Assembly (NCBI GenBank): GCA_963713965.1
Contig: OY970217.1
Coordinates: 3,162,001-3,226,000 of the forward strand
Source of the DNA: CALAGB01 sp963713965
GTDB lineage: Bacteria; Chloroflexota; Chloroflexia; Thermomicrobiales; Thermomicrobiaceae
Length of the DNA: 64,000 bases
Direction: 5' to 3'
In this document: piece by piece, positions 8,725 to 18,101 of the stretch
Layout of the letters: every line of letters begins with the position of its first letter
How positions within the stretch are numbered: the stretch's first letter is position 1
Program-made: the position numbers and the translations under genes
The notes under the pieces: generated by a model
What the model was told of the DNA's origin: nothing
Databases searched by the model: none
What the model saw: only the letters and a program-made list of their open reading frames with translations

Positions 8725-9924
8725 TCACCCACGCGGCGCCGTTTGGGCGCCCGCGGCGGGGACGTAGATCTTGATGGGAATGGGAGCGTCTGCTCCCGAG
8801 ATCGTCGCCTGTCCTTCAAACACAACGAGCGGCACGAGGTATTGTTTCGTCTCCGGTGCTCCCGCCGTGGTGTACGCAAGGGACGCCGACGTGATGGTGG
8901 CGTCTCCGGGAAGTGCTCCTGATCCAGATGGAAGCTGAGAGTCGTCAATCTCGATGTATCCGACACCCTTGGCGGCGTCATCCCACAGTTCCGCGGCCGA
9001 GCGCAAGCCATACGTGGACCGCGGCATCGACGCGGGCCAGCGAATGTATGCTTCGGTCACGACGCCTGCGCCGTTCAGCGTGACGTTTGCCGAGGGAATG
9101 GCCGACAGAAGCTGACCCGGCTCCACTGGCTTGATCTGCACTTGTGCGATGTTCTGATTTTCGTCACGGCTGATGACTGACCCGGGGCCGATGGTTGCTC
9201 CAAGAAGGTCTTGCTCGATCAGCCATCCGCGTGCAGTCTGCACCAACGTGTTGTTGTCTGGCAGCGGTTCGTTGGCGACCGGTGTGCCATTCTGTCCGCC
9301 ACCGGTCGGCGCGATGTATTGCACCAGGTTGTTTGAGATGTAGAGGCTACCGTTTCCTGAGACGCGGAAGCTGCCATTGCCCTGATCATCGACGTTGCCA
9401 GTGATGCCCAGTGACTGCGCCAAATTCTCAACGTCTGCTTGGGTCCATTCCCGGGATTGCATTAGGTAGACGTCGGCCTGCTGCGGGATGTCCTGGAGGC
9501 TCATATTGAGGTGATACGTCAGCTGCAAACGCCGTGACCCCGGCGTACCGGATGGAATGTCGGCGGACGGCAGTTCGCCATAATCGCCGACGAGTGGTGT
9601 CGGTGTTGGCGCGACGGTCGGTTCAGGCGTGGCGGCTTCAGTCTCGGTTGGCGTCGCTTCCGGTGTCGCCGATTCCGTGGCCGTGGCAGTTGCTTCCGGC
9701 GTCGAGGTCGCCGCGCCTACCTGGACTGTCGGAGTTGCCGTCGATGTTCCGGCCACCGACGCCGAGGCTGTTGAAACCGGCGTGGATTGTCCGGCACCGT
9801 TATAGCCGAAAATGAGCCATCCCACGATGGCGGCGACTACGACCAGCAGAACGGATGCGGCGACGATCGCGATTGGTGAGTTGCTCTGGTTGCTCCGACG
9901 AGGTCGATTGCCTCGTTGCGCCAT
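8725..9924 (-). CDS. Membrane-anchored protein with Thr/Glu/Pro-rich linker, function unknown
   Basis: The 399-residue protein starts with a short basic cytoplasmic tail (MAQRGNRPRRSNQS), one transmembrane helix (about 18-42, IAIVAASVLLVVVAAIVGWL) and a low-complexity Thr/Ala/Glu/Pro linker (about 55-115). An extracellular domain of roughly 280 residues follows, with mixed beta-type sequence and no motif I recognise. The inside-out topology follows from the positive N-terminus. The domain contains YLMQSREWTQADVENLAQSLG and a tail EGQATISGADAPIPIKIYVP. About 110 bases separate it from the GH18 gene, which is also surface-directed, so the two may act together outside the membrane. No function is assigned. 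Confidence 0.8.
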   Translation of the reverse strand: MAQRGNRPRRSNQSNSPIAIVAASVLLVVVAAIVGWLIFGYNGAGQSTPVSTASASVAGTSTATPTVQVGAATSTPEATATATESATPEATPTETEAATPEPTVAPTPTPLVGDYGELPSADIPSGTPGSRRLQLTYHLNMSLQDIPQQADVYLMQSREWTQADVENLAQSLGITGNVDDQGNGSFRVSGNGSLYISNNLVQYIAPTGGGQNGTPVANEPLPDNNTLVQTARGWLIEQDLLGATIGPGSVISRDENQNIAQVQIKPVEPGQLLSAIPSANVTLNGAGVVTEAYIRWPASMPRSTYGLRSAAELWDDAAKGVGYIEIDDSQLPSGSGALPGDATITSASLAYTTAGAPETKQYLVPLVVFEGQATISGADAPIPIKIYVPAAGAQTAPRG

Positions 9925-10028
9925 ACTGCAGATGTCTCTTTCAATTTGATGCCAGACGCGGCCACGAAGAAACCGAACCCCGATGGCTCTATTCCAAAGA
10001 ACCTCGGAAGCTCGGTTGTATCAACGGG

Positions 10029-12023
10029 TTACATCACCTCTTGGATGCGCCGGAGTTCGACGATCTGGTCGCGCAAAAGCGCGGCGCGTTCAAACTCGAG
10101 GAGTTTCGAGGCTTCCTTCATCTGGCGTTCGAGATCCTTGATCAACTTGGCCATCTCGTCCGGCGGGATCTGTGAGATGACTCCCGGCTTCGACTCGGCC
10201 CGGTATTGGCTCTGTTCCTCGGCGACCGCTCTGACGCGATCGGTAATGTCCCGGATCTGCTTCACGATCCCGCGCGGCGTGATGCCGTGCTCTTCATTGT
10301 AGGCCAGCTGAATCGCACGCCGGCGGTACGTCTCGTCGATGGCCCGTCGCATGGAGTCTGTTACGACGTCCGCGTACATGATGACGAGTCCGTCGACGTG
10401 ACGCGACGCTCGCCCGACGGTCTGGGTCAGTGCGCTCGCCGAGCGCAGATAGCCCTCTTTGTCGGCATCCAGGATCGCGACCAACGACACCTCGGGCAGA
10501 TCCAGCCCCTCGCGAAGCAGGTTGATGCCGACTACCACGTCGTAGACGCCGAGCCGCAGATCACGCAGGATCTCTACGCGTTCGAGGGTGTCGATGTCGC
10601 TGTGCAAGTAGTGGGTCCGGACGCCGACTTCCTTGAGATAGTCAGACAGATCTTCTGCCATCTTCTTGGTGAGTGTGGTGATGAGGGCGCGCTCGCCACG
10701 TGATACGCGGCGATGGACCTCTTCCAACAGATCGTCGATCTGTCTCTTCGTTGGCCGCACGCTGATCTCGGGATCGATCAGGCCAGTCGGACGGATCACC
10801 TGCTGCACTACGTGCTGGCTATGCTCAAGTTCATACGGACCTGGCGTCGCCGAGACGTAGATTGCCTGGCGGACGTGGCGATCGAATTCATCGAAGGTGA
10901 GCGGACGATTATCGCGTGCCGACGGCAAGCGAAATCCGAAATCGATCAGCACATCTTTTCGCGAGCGATCGCCCGCGAACATGCCACGCACCTGCGGGAT
11001 CGACATGTGGGATTCGTCAATGAACGCGATGTAGTCGTCCGGAAAATAGTCGAGTAACGTCCAGGGGGGGTCACCTTCACTGCGGCGAGAAAGATGCCGC
11101 GAATAATTCTCGATCCCGGAGCAGTAGCCCGCCTCTTGCAGCATCTCGAGGTCGTAGTTGGTTCGTTGTTTGAGCCGCGCAGCTTCCAGAACCTTGCCTT
11201 CGCTCTCAAGCTGTTTCAAGCGCAACTGGAGTTCATCCTCGATGTCGCGGACGGCGAGCTGAAGCTTTTCCTGCGTGGTGACGAAGTGCTTGGCGGGATA
11301 GATTTCGATCTCGTTCCGCTCGGCCAGGACTTCACCGGTGAGTGGATCGATCTCGATGATGCGCTCGATATCGTCGCCCCAGAATTCGACCCGAACCGCG
11401 ATCTCCTCGTAGGCCGGAAAGATGTCCAACGTGTCGCCCCGCACGCGAAATGTACCACGCACCAGCGTGAGGTCGTTGCGGTCGTACTGGATATCGACCA
11501 AATGACGCAGGATGCGGTCGCGCCGTACCGAGGCGCCGCGCCGCAGGGAGACGACGGTCTTGCCGTACTCTTCCGGCGAGCCCAGACCATAAATGCAAGA
11601 AACGCTGGCCACGATCACGACGTCACGCCGCGTCAGCAGAGCGCGTGTGGCCGCGTGGCGCAGTTTGTCGATCTCGTCGTTGATCTGGGCGTCTTTTTCA
11701 ATGTAGGTGTCGGTGCGAGGAACGTAGGCTTCCGGCTGGTAATAATCGTAGTAGCTGACGAAGTACTCGATCGCGTTGTTGGGGAAGAATTCTTTGAACT
11801 CGCTGTAGAGTTGCGCCGCCAGGGTCTTGTTCGGCGCCAGCACCAGAGCCGGTCGCTGCACTCGCTGGATGACGTTGGCCATGGTGAAGGTTTTGCCGGA
11901 GCCGGTAACGCCGAGTAGCGTCTGATGCCGGGCGTTCGAAACCAGTCCGGAAACGATTTCTTCGATGGCCTTAGGCTGGTCGCCCGTCGGTTGCAGATCC
12001 GACGTGAGCTGGAATTCCGGCAC
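10029..12023 (-). CDS. uvrB: Excinuclease ABC subunit B
   Basis: At 664 residues this is full length. The Walker A motif GVTGSGKTFTMA (about 36-47), the damage-binding beta-hairpin YYDYYQPEAYVP, the DESH helicase motif and motif VI (QTVGRASRHVDG) are intact. A C-terminal UVR domain (about 625-660, IKDLERQMKEASKLLEFERA) binds UvrC. UvrB receives damaged DNA from UvrA and positions UvrC for incision. The GTG start follows a G-rich ribosome binding site (CGGGGG). It is a single gene; uvrA is 30 kb away in this window, so the two are regulated separately. Confidence 0.97.
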   Translation of the reverse strand: MPEFQLTSDLQPTGDQPKAIEEIVSGLVSNARHQTLLGVTGSGKTFTMANVIQRVQRPALVLAPNKTLAAQLYSEFKEFFPNNAIEYFVSYYDYYQPEAYVPRTDTYIEKDAQINDEIDKLRHAATRALLTRRDVVIVASVSCIYGLGSPEEYGKTVVSLRRGASVRRDRILRHLVDIQYDRNDLTLVRGTFRVRGDTLDIFPAYEEIAVRVEFWGDDIERIIEIDPLTGEVLAERNEIEIYPAKHFVTTQEKLQLAVRDIEDELQLRLKQLESEGKVLEAARLKQRTNYDLEMLQEAGYCSGIENYSRHLSRRSEGDPPWTLLDYFPDDYIAFIDESHMSIPQVRGMFAGDRSRKDVLIDFGFRLPSARDNRPLTFDEFDRHVRQAIYVSATPGPYELEHSQHVVQQVIRPTGLIDPEISVRPTKRQIDDLLEEVHRRVSRGERALITTLTKKMAEDLSDYLKEVGVRTHYLHSDIDTLERVEILRDLRLGVYDVVVGINLLREGLDLPEVSLVAILDADKEGYLRSASALTQTVGRASRHVDGLVIMYADVVTDSMRRAIDETYRRRAIQLAYNEEHGITPRGIVKQIRDITDRVRAVAEEQSQYRAESKPGVISQIPPDEMAKLIKDLERQMKEASKLLEFERAALLRDQIVELRRIQEVM

Positions 12024-12073
12024 GGTCTACCCCCGATTTCGCATCAATGATGGTGCCGAATCACAACCTCTGA

Positions 12074-12104
12074 AGTATACCGAAACGGTGGTAGGTTCGC
12101 TCAA
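12074..12104 (-). promoter_or_regulatory. Candidate promoter of uvrB
   Basis: Read on the minus strand, TTGAGC (12099-12104) lies 19 bases before TATACT (12074-12079), about 50 bases upstream of the uvrB start. The -10 element is good but the spacer is long, so the -35 assignment is uncertain. I saw no exact LexA box here. Confidence 0.4.
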
Positions 12105-12258
12105 TTCACGATCGCCTGGGCGGTCGATTTTTGCGTCATCTGAGCTGAGTTGAGTGTTGTCAACGTGGCGTATGTACGCTTGAGCAACGACAAGGCAGTC
12201 TCGCCGGAATGTAAACAACAGTCGAGGCGACATGGGTGCCTGTGTCATGAAGGAAAGG

Positions 12259-12720
12259 CTAGCTAAGGGCGTAGAAATCGGCTTCGTCGCCACCCATGCC
12301 GATGACGTCATAGATGTGACGAACGGCCCAGCGCTGACCAGACCAGGGAAGCCGTGCCACGGTCTCTTCGAGGTCGCACCAGGCGTAATCGCTGTGCTCG
12401 TGAGAGATGCGCACCTTGCTGCCGGGTTCGACTAACGCCGCGAACGCGGGAGCGAGGACGATCGTATCGCTGGCGTGATCGTAGAATTGGTTGATGTAGT
12501 CGGCGGAATAGAGCCTCGTGGGAACGAAACTGGTTCGCTCTTCCACCTCACGCATGGCGGCTTCAACGGCTCGCTCGCCCGGTTCGATCTTACCGTGAAT
12601 CGATTGCCAAGTGTCGCCGAGCACGACGTCTGGCCGGCGCCGCAACAGCAAGAACTGGACCTGATTTCGGACATGACGAAATACGTAGACATCGACGATG
12701 TCACTAACGATACGAGGCAT
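12259..12720 (-). CDS. Nudix hydrolase (NudB/dATP-pyrophosphohydrolase-like)
   Basis: This 153-residue protein has a Nudix box, GKIEPGERAVEAAMREVEER, preceded by DTWQSIHG, as in the dihydroneopterin triphosphate/dATP pyrophosphohydrolase group. In the REUXEE core the second glutamate is replaced by arginine (REVEER) and the following glycine is replaced too, so metal binding may be altered. The rest of the fold (YADYINQFYDHASDTIVLAPAFAA, a C-terminal SHEHSDYAWCDLEE) is family-like. Such enzymes cleave nucleoside diphosphates linked to other moieties. It lies 235 bases upstream of uvrB on the same strand. Confidence 0.8.
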   Translation of the reverse strand: MPRIVSDIVDVYVFRHVRNQVQFLLLRRRPDVVLGDTWQSIHGKIEPGERAVEAAMREVEERTSFVPTRLYSADYINQFYDHASDTIVLAPAFAALVEPGSKVRISHEHSDYAWCDLEETVARLPWSGQRWAVRHIYDVIGMGGDEADFYALS

Positions 12721-13752
12721 ATCGACTTTCCATGCGATGCTGACGACTCAGCGCTGTCCCTCCCCATGCCCCCTCGGTGCATGCAGTGGTGACAGAATAG
12801 CACACGTCCGGAGCGAGCAACTAGACGGCAACGAACGGATGCGATCCTTTCCGAGGATGAGATCACAGGACTCCGCTTTACCTAGGCCGGAACTTCTCAA
12901 TCCCCATTTGCCGCCTGCACAATTGACAACGGAACATCCCAATCCGGGCCGGTTGTGCATCTGGACGAACGAAACATGCAAGAGTCGTAGGGCTTTGACG
13001 GCTATTGGGGATGCCCGATCGTCCGCCGTGCCGTGGGCGTGATCGAACGCCTCGGGCGCGCTGCGACTCGGGTGACTCTAATTGATGAAGTCAACCGAGA
13101 GGCAAACTCAATCTGTCAAATCGCTCCAGAAATCGATCCGTCCTGAGCCCTATGGAGGGCAACAAGTGACTCAATAGTGACCAACCCCGGTGCAGGCGCC
13201 AGCGAGGGGTCGACGTGAATTCGGTGATGCTCAGGTGCCTAGCTCGGCAAGTCAGTTCCGCTTGTCGGGTTCTCACCGGATTCGTGCAAGGATGAGGCCG
13301 CACACGAGCGGTGCATCGAGACCTTTGCGCCGGTCGACGGCACCAACTGCAACTACCTGCGACGTTGTCGGCGTGCACCCGATGCGCGTGACCCGATGTT
13401 CAGATATCTCAGTCGCCAGCATCACACCGGATTGAGGTGTGATCCTGGATGTTGTAAACTTGCTCAGGAAGCGATTCTAACACAAGTGGAATTCGCGTCC
13501 ATTTGGACCGAGCATCATAGAGGCTGTTTCACAGGCTTCAGGCGTCCGCGTGCAAGTGCTATTCTGGCATTGTGGATAGCTCGGTTTCTGATCCTTACCT
13601 GGTGTCTTATGGTTAGATCCGGCTATCCTATTGATTCACACAATAGGTACGCGAAATTCTCGCAGTTGCTGAGATACGCTATAGTCAGACATCTTGCAGG
13701 GCACGAACAGTTCGATGCCATAGGCAAGATACTTGTGTGGCCATTATGAAGA
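12721..13752. other. Gene-poor stretch, about 1 kb
   Basis: No coding region is supported here. Open frames exist on both strands (for example plus 13396-13749 and minus 13091-13378), but their translations have no family features, their compositions are Arg/Ser/Pro-rich in the manner of chance frames, and they lack good ribosome binding sites. From about 13440 onward the sequence becomes more AT-rich than its surroundings, which marks the start of accessory DNA. Confidence 0.5.
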
Positions 13753-14220
13753 TTGAGTCACCAGGCAGAGCACGCTCTTAGTTATTCCCTTAGGTGGATC
13801 GGAGAGAGTTGGATGTGGCTGGTCCTGATGGTAGTACTATTGTCAACCTTGGGGCTGTCGCTATTGGTAGCATGGTTCGCCGCAGGCCGAAATTCGTGGC
13901 AATTGATGTTGCTCGCGGCACTGTTCTCATTGATATTTAGCGGTGCCGCTGCGCTTAGCATCGGACCGTATTCAATAATTTTGACGAATCTGACGCTTAC
14001 CTCCGCTATTGGCATCCGCTGGCGGCTCAAGTGGATCGGCTGGACTATAACGCTGACGATTGCCGTAGCTGTCTGGCTATTGACTGTCCCGATGCAACTT
14101 CTTATCTTCCATTGGCCGAAACTCGGACTGTTAGAGTTGCTCTTTATTTCGGTTGTCATGATCGCGACGTTGGTCGGACCGAGGAGTTCCGGGCTTGAAC
14201 CATCGTCGCACCAACCCTGA
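13753..14220 (+). CDS. Small integral membrane protein, function unknown
   Basis: The predicted 155-residue product is very hydrophobic with four likely transmembrane helices (about 20-42, 50-70, 72-92 and 100-125; for example WLVLMVVLLSTLGLSLLVAW) and a fifth possible segment (LGLLELLFISVVMIATLV). The start codon is TTG and the upstream ribosome binding site is weak, so the true start is uncertain. I recognise no family. It stands alone just upstream of the IS21-like element in AT-richer DNA, consistent with acquired sequence. Confidence 0.5.
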   Translation: MSHQAEHALSYSLRWIGESWMWLVLMVVLLSTLGLSLLVAWFAAGRNSWQLMLLAALFSLIFSGAAALSIGPYSIILTNLTLTSAIGIRWRLKWIGWTITLTIAVAVWLLTVPMQLLIFHWPKLGLLELLFISVVMIATLVGPRSSGLEPSSHQP

Positions 14221-14443
14221 CACCGTGGACTCCTACCGCGACGTAACCGCATATGTCGATTTTGCGTGCGGTTAGGTAGCGCCGCGGGAGCCTGTTGCCA
14301 GGATAGCCGTGAACAAGAGTATCGCATGAAGAGTGAGACACCTTAGAATATGAGATAGTGTCCTCGCAATATGCTCCGTGCCCAACAACGAGCGTGGGGT
14401 ACCCCACGCAGCCAAAATGACTCCTTCAATATTTACTTCCTCG

Positions 14444-14493
14444 TGTAGGGAATCACGAAAAGTAGCCAGACCGGATCACGAAAAGTAACCAGG
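14444..14493 (+). repeat. Left terminal inverted repeat of the IS21-family element
   Basis: It begins TGTAGGGAATCACGAAAAG and carries a second GATCACGAAAAG motif 29 bases further on. It matches the inverted right end at 35 of 50 positions. Confidence 0.8.
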
Positions 14494-14615
14494 CGGCGTA
14501 GTGGCGTCGTTGAAGGTTGATTCGTGGTCATCCGGGTTTTGCTCTCTGGCAGGCTGATGGCGGCAGTGACCATCAGCGCGAGAGGAGGGCTCGGGTGCAG
14601 TCTGGAGCGACACAC

Positions 14616-15623
14616 ATGGAACTCAAAGCGTTACATGCCCATGGCTGGTCGATCAGCGCGTGAGCCCGGGAGTTTGGCCTCAGCCGGAACACCGTCCGAA
14701 GGGAGGTGACGAGTTCGGAACCACGACGGTATCCATCTCGCGTGAAACCGACGGCCTTGACGGACGCGCAGCAGGCGCACATCGTCCGGCGGCTGGCCAG
14801 TTATCCGGAGCTGCGCGGGACCATCCTCTATCACGAACTGTGTGAGGACTACGGCTATCTGGGGAGCTACCCCGCCTTTATTCGCCATCTTCGCCCGCTC
14901 CGACCGGTGTCGACGGTTGAGCCGGTCATTCGCTTCGAGACCGATCCGGGCCAGCAGGTGCAGGCCGACTGGGCCGATCTCGGTCCCCGGCCTATTGAGG
15001 ACACGACCGTCGATCTGTACGGGTTCGTGGCGATCCTGGGTTTCAGCCGGGTTCCGGCCGTCCGCTTCGCCACCGATCACGCGCGACCGACGACCCTTTC
15101 GTATGTGGTGCGGTGTCTCGATGACCTGGGTGGCGTACCCGCAGAGATTCTCACCGATCGGGACGGCGTGTTCTGTATCGGGCAAACCAGTGCTGGCCAG
15201 GCCATTCTGGCACCGGAATGGACCGATCTGTGTGACGTGCTCGGCGTCCTCCCGCGTGCTTGTCGTCCCTATCGGGCCAAGACCAAAGGCAAGGTCGAGC
15301 GCATGGTGCGCGAGGTCAAGGAGAGTTTTCTCGGTTGGCTCTCCGGGCAAGTCCTCCCGGCGTACCCCACCCTGAGCGACTACGACCGCTTCGCGCAGCG
15401 CTGGGTGCGGGAGATCATGCTGCCCCGACGGCATCGCACCACCAAGCGGATCGTCGGCGAGGCCTGGCACGAAGAGTGTCCACTCCTGCGACCGGTCGCG
15501 CCGCGTCTGCTCCCCGATCCCACGGAGCCCGTTCGGCCTGCCTCCGTCATTGACCTGGCGCAACGCCGCTTAGGCGAGTACGTCGAGGTCCGTGATCTGG
15601 CGGAGTATGAGGTGGGGCAATGA
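14616..15623 (+). pseudogene. istA: IS21-family transposase IstA, interrupted by an in-frame TGA near its N-terminus
   Basis: Translation from ATG 14616 gives MELKALHAHGWSISA, a TGA at 14661-14663, then AREFGLSRNTVRRE in the same frame. This is the helix-turn-helix of IstA, where the usual sequence has an isoleucine-like residue at the stop position. After the stop the frame stays open to 15623 and contains the DDE integrase core: QVQADWADLG (first Asp), FATDHARPTTLSYV, ILTDRDGVFC and KTKGKVERMVREVKESF (catalytic Glu). Restarting at GTG 14706 would give 305 residues lacking the DNA-binding helix. The end overlaps istB by four bases (ATGA), as in other IS21 elements. Confidence 0.9.
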
Positions 15624-16399
15624 CCGAAGAGGCCAGTAGTTACCAACGTCTCCGCGAGCATCTCGCCTATCTCGGCATGACCGCGGCCGCCGAGCAACTC
15701 GCCATCGAACTCGACCGCGGTGTAACCGAGCACGCATCGGCCACGCAGATCCTCGAACGGCTACTGGAACACGAAGTCATCGAGACGAAAGCGCGACGCA
15801 CCCGTGGTCGTCTCCGTTTCGCCCATTACCCAGTGCACAAGACCTTGGCGGAGTTCGATTTCGACTTTCAACCATCCCTTGATCGCGCCCAGATCGCGGA
15901 ATTGAGCACGCTGCGCTTCGTCGATGAGCGGCGCAATGTCCTCTTACTCGGACCACCCGGCGTGGGCAAGACCCACCTGGCGATTGCCCTGGGCATCGCC
16001 GCCACTGAGGCCGGCTACCGGACCTACTTCACCAGTGCGGTCGATCTCGCCCATGCCCTGCAGTCGGCACAGCTCGAAGAGACGGCCCAGTACAAGCTGC
16101 GGACCTACGTCAGCCCGTCGCTGCTTGTGATCGATGAACTGGGCTATCTCCCACTGAATCAGGACGCCGCCAGCTGGATCTTTCAGGTCGTCAGCCGGCG
16201 CTATGAGAAAGGCTCGATTGTCTTGACGAGCAATCGGGGGTTCGCGGATTGAGGCCAGGTCTTCGCCGACCAGGTGGTCGCCGGGGCCACCATTGATCGC
16301 CTGCTGCATCACGCCACGGTCCTCAACATCCGGGGGAAGAGCTATCGCATGCGCCATCACCCCACCACGAAGAGTGGAGGTGATGCCATCATCCGCTAA
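15620..16399 (+). pseudogene. istB: IS21-family helper ATPase IstB, interrupted by an in-frame TGA
   Basis: The AAA+ ATPase has Walker A GPPGVGKTHLAIALG, Walker B SLLVIDELGYLP and the conserved SIVLTSNRGFAD. The frame hits TGA at 16250-16252 exactly where IstB proteins have tryptophan (FADW or FAEW), then continues GQVFADQVVAGATIDRLLHH to a TAA at 16397-16399. A single TGG-to-TGA change explains it. IstB assembles on DNA and activates the IstA transposase. The truncated 210-residue product lacks the C-terminal sensor region and is likely inactive. Confidence 0.9.
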
Positions 16400-16412
16400 A
16401 CTTCCACCAGCA

Positions 16413-16462
16413 CCTAGTCATTTTTCGTGATCGCAGCTGCTCACAATTCGTGATCCCCAGCA
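16413..16462 (-). repeat. Right terminal inverted repeat of the IS21-family element
   Basis: Read inward on the minus strand it begins TGCTGGGGATCACGAATTG and has a second GATCACGAAAA motif at the same offset as the left end. Confidence 0.8.
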
Positions 16463-16950
16463 CCTCCACTCGGACGCAATCCTAGCGTACGCCACATAGA
16501 CACTGTTGATCCATGACAGTGAGGATCTGCTAATTCTCCGACATTCGCCCACCTCCCCCAGGGGAGCGAGCCTGTACCCAATGTCGACCTGTCCACGTGT
16601 TCATTCACATCGTCCGCAAATGTCGCTGTTGGCGCATTAGCTTTGTGATCCGTTCCAGCTATTTGTCAATATCAGCGTCAACTTACAGAATAAACCCTGT
16701 AGACAAACAGCACCATTAGAGCGTACTGTAAGATGGAGACTAGATAAGTGAAAACACGTATAGAACTCACAGAGTACTTCGAAATCACTGACATCCCTAG
16801 CAATCACGAGATATTTCCTTTCACCGTTGGTTTACTTAAATCGAATCTATCGTCTTGTCGCGGCGGTTCGCCAGTGCATCCAAAAGAGGAAGGAGAATCA
16901 TCGTGAATCAATTTGTCTAATTGCTGCAATAGCGAAAGAGAGGATAGAAA
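16463..16950. other. Intergenic stretch between the IS element and the secreted-protein pair
   Basis: AT-richer than the flanking core genome. I see no supported gene or RNA. It must carry the promoter for the two downstream genes, but no convincing -35/-10 pair stands out. Confidence 0.4.
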
Positions 16951-17361
16951 ATGAACAGTCGGATAATCAAGTCACTGATAGTATTCGGCGTGATTGGCGC
17001 CGCGGTCTTGGTGACAATCATCGGCACGACTGCGGCCCCCCCATCTGGGTTTAGCCCTGCGGATGCGCCCAAAGGCGTTCTTACCGGCCAGAACGTTATT
17101 CACCGCGATATGTCTGGTCAGCCCCCACTCCCTAACTCGAGGATGGTGATCATCCAAGGCTCCAAGGACGACAACGGACTTTGCCATAACCGGGTTGAAT
17201 TTTCGGCAGCCAGAGGTGACACCCGGATTCAAGAATCGCGGTTGGTGGCGGTCGATCCGACTACATGCCGCTTCCAGGTTGAGTATGGTAACCCCATCAC
17301 TGTCCCGCAACTGCCGTCGAACGCGTCGAGCGGATCGACTTCGCTTCCGGAAGGAAACTAG
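16951..17361 (+). CDS. Small secreted or membrane-tethered protein, function unknown
   Basis: The 136-residue product has a signal peptide or anchor (RIIKSLIVFGVIGAAVLVTI, about 4-27), then about 110 extracellular residues with two cysteines (LCHNRV, TTCRFQVEYG) that could form a disulfide. GAGAGG lies seven bases upstream of the ATG, a good ribosome binding site. The stop TAG is followed after two bases by the start of the next gene, so the two form a pair. I recognise no family. Confidence 0.7.
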   Translation: MNSRIIKSLIVFGVIGAAVLVTIIGTTAAPPSGFSPADAPKGVLTGQNVIHRDMSGQPPLPNSRMVIIQGSKDDNGLCHNRVEFSAARGDTRIQESRLVAVDPTTCRFQVEYGNPITVPQLPSNASSGSTSLPEGN

Positions 17362-17363
17362 TC

Positions 17364-17852
17364 ATGGGACATCGAAGAGCGGTGGGGCTCCTTTTCTCAA
17401 TTTTGGTCTTAATCCTCAGCAATGCCGGATTGAGTCAGTCGGTCGCCGCGTCGGGAATCAATGAGGGAACCTTCACCACCAATTGGTATGATCCGGCGTA
17501 CATCATCGTCAACAGCGTTCGAACTGCGGTGCAGGTCAGTTACGATAATGGTCAAGTGCAGGGAAACGCAAACTGCAGAGACAGTCGTTTCTGGTATACG
17601 ACGTCGGGATGGAGCGAGTCCTCCCACAATCTCGGTTGTACGGCGACAACCGATTATGGGGATGCAGCAACATATGACGTGTTCCACGATCCGTACTTCT
17701 GCGCAACCATTGACATTTGGACCTACTACAATCGAAACCATGCATATGCAACGCCATATGGGGAGAGCGGTTGGGTAGATAGCACATATTCGTCTGGCGG
17801 ATGCGCCAGTTGGCTCTGGTACAATTCGTATTTCGAGCCGGGTGTGTACTAG
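17364..17852 (+). CDS. Small secreted Tyr/Trp-rich protein, function unknown
   Basis: The 162-residue product has a typical signal peptide (MGHRRAVGLLFSILVLILSN, cleavage after AVAA near 30). The mature part is rich in Tyr, Trp, Ser and Asn and has four cysteines (NANCRDS, HNLGCTA, PYFCAT, GGCASW), suggesting two disulfides and a compact beta-type domain. GGAAGGA precedes the ATG. It is coupled to the preceding secreted protein and the two may work together outside the cell. No family is recognised. Confidence 0.72.
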   Translation: MGHRRAVGLLFSILVLILSNAGLSQSVAASGINEGTFTTNWYDPAYIIVNSVRTAVQVSYDNGQVQGNANCRDSRFWYTTSGWSESSHNLGCTATTDYGDAATYDVFHDPYFCATIDIWTYYNRNHAYATPYGESGWVDSTYSSGGCASWLWYNSYFEPGVY

Positions 17853-18101
17853 TAAGTATCTCGCGTGTCGGCGGCGTCACTATTGGTCCGAGTTTGGCCA
17901 ATGGTGAGGTCGACGGCGCTCCTCTAATTTCCTGGTCTATCGGCACTGCGTTGCGCGGCTGGATCCTCGCACTTGAGGCCCAGAAATCGGCTCGCTGTGC
18001 CGACCTACGGCCTGCAGTGCACGTTTTAGCTTGGTAGACGATGAACTTCAGTTAAATCGGAGCGATTGTAGAGGCTGTATTTCCGGCGTGAGCAGGGACG
18101 G

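Larger units (their letters stand above)
14444..16462 (+). mobile_element. IS21-family insertion sequence, decayed (both genes interrupted)
   Basis: An istA-istB pair is bounded by imperfect 50-base inverted ends (35 of 50 positions match). Each end contains two copies of a GATCACGAA-type motif, the multiple-repeat layout expected for IS21 ends. The total length of about 2.0 kb is normal for the family. No convincing 4-8 bp target duplication is visible: the flanks share only a CTC/CCTC-like triplet. Both reading frames contain one in-frame TGA, so the copy is probably inactive. Confidence 0.88.

Noticed and set aside
13396..13749. 117-codon plus-strand frame before the small membrane protein
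   Set aside because: Composition and lack of motif look like chance, and no ribosome binding site is visible.
14661..16252. Reassigned UGA = Trp as explanation for the two TGA codons in the IS element
   Set aside because: Core genes in the window end properly at TGA (for example istA itself and the kinase gene), and the istA position does not want Trp.
14436..16470. Target-site duplication of the IS21-family element
   Set aside because: Only three or four bases (CTC/CCTC) match around the ends and their phase with the inverted repeats is unclear.
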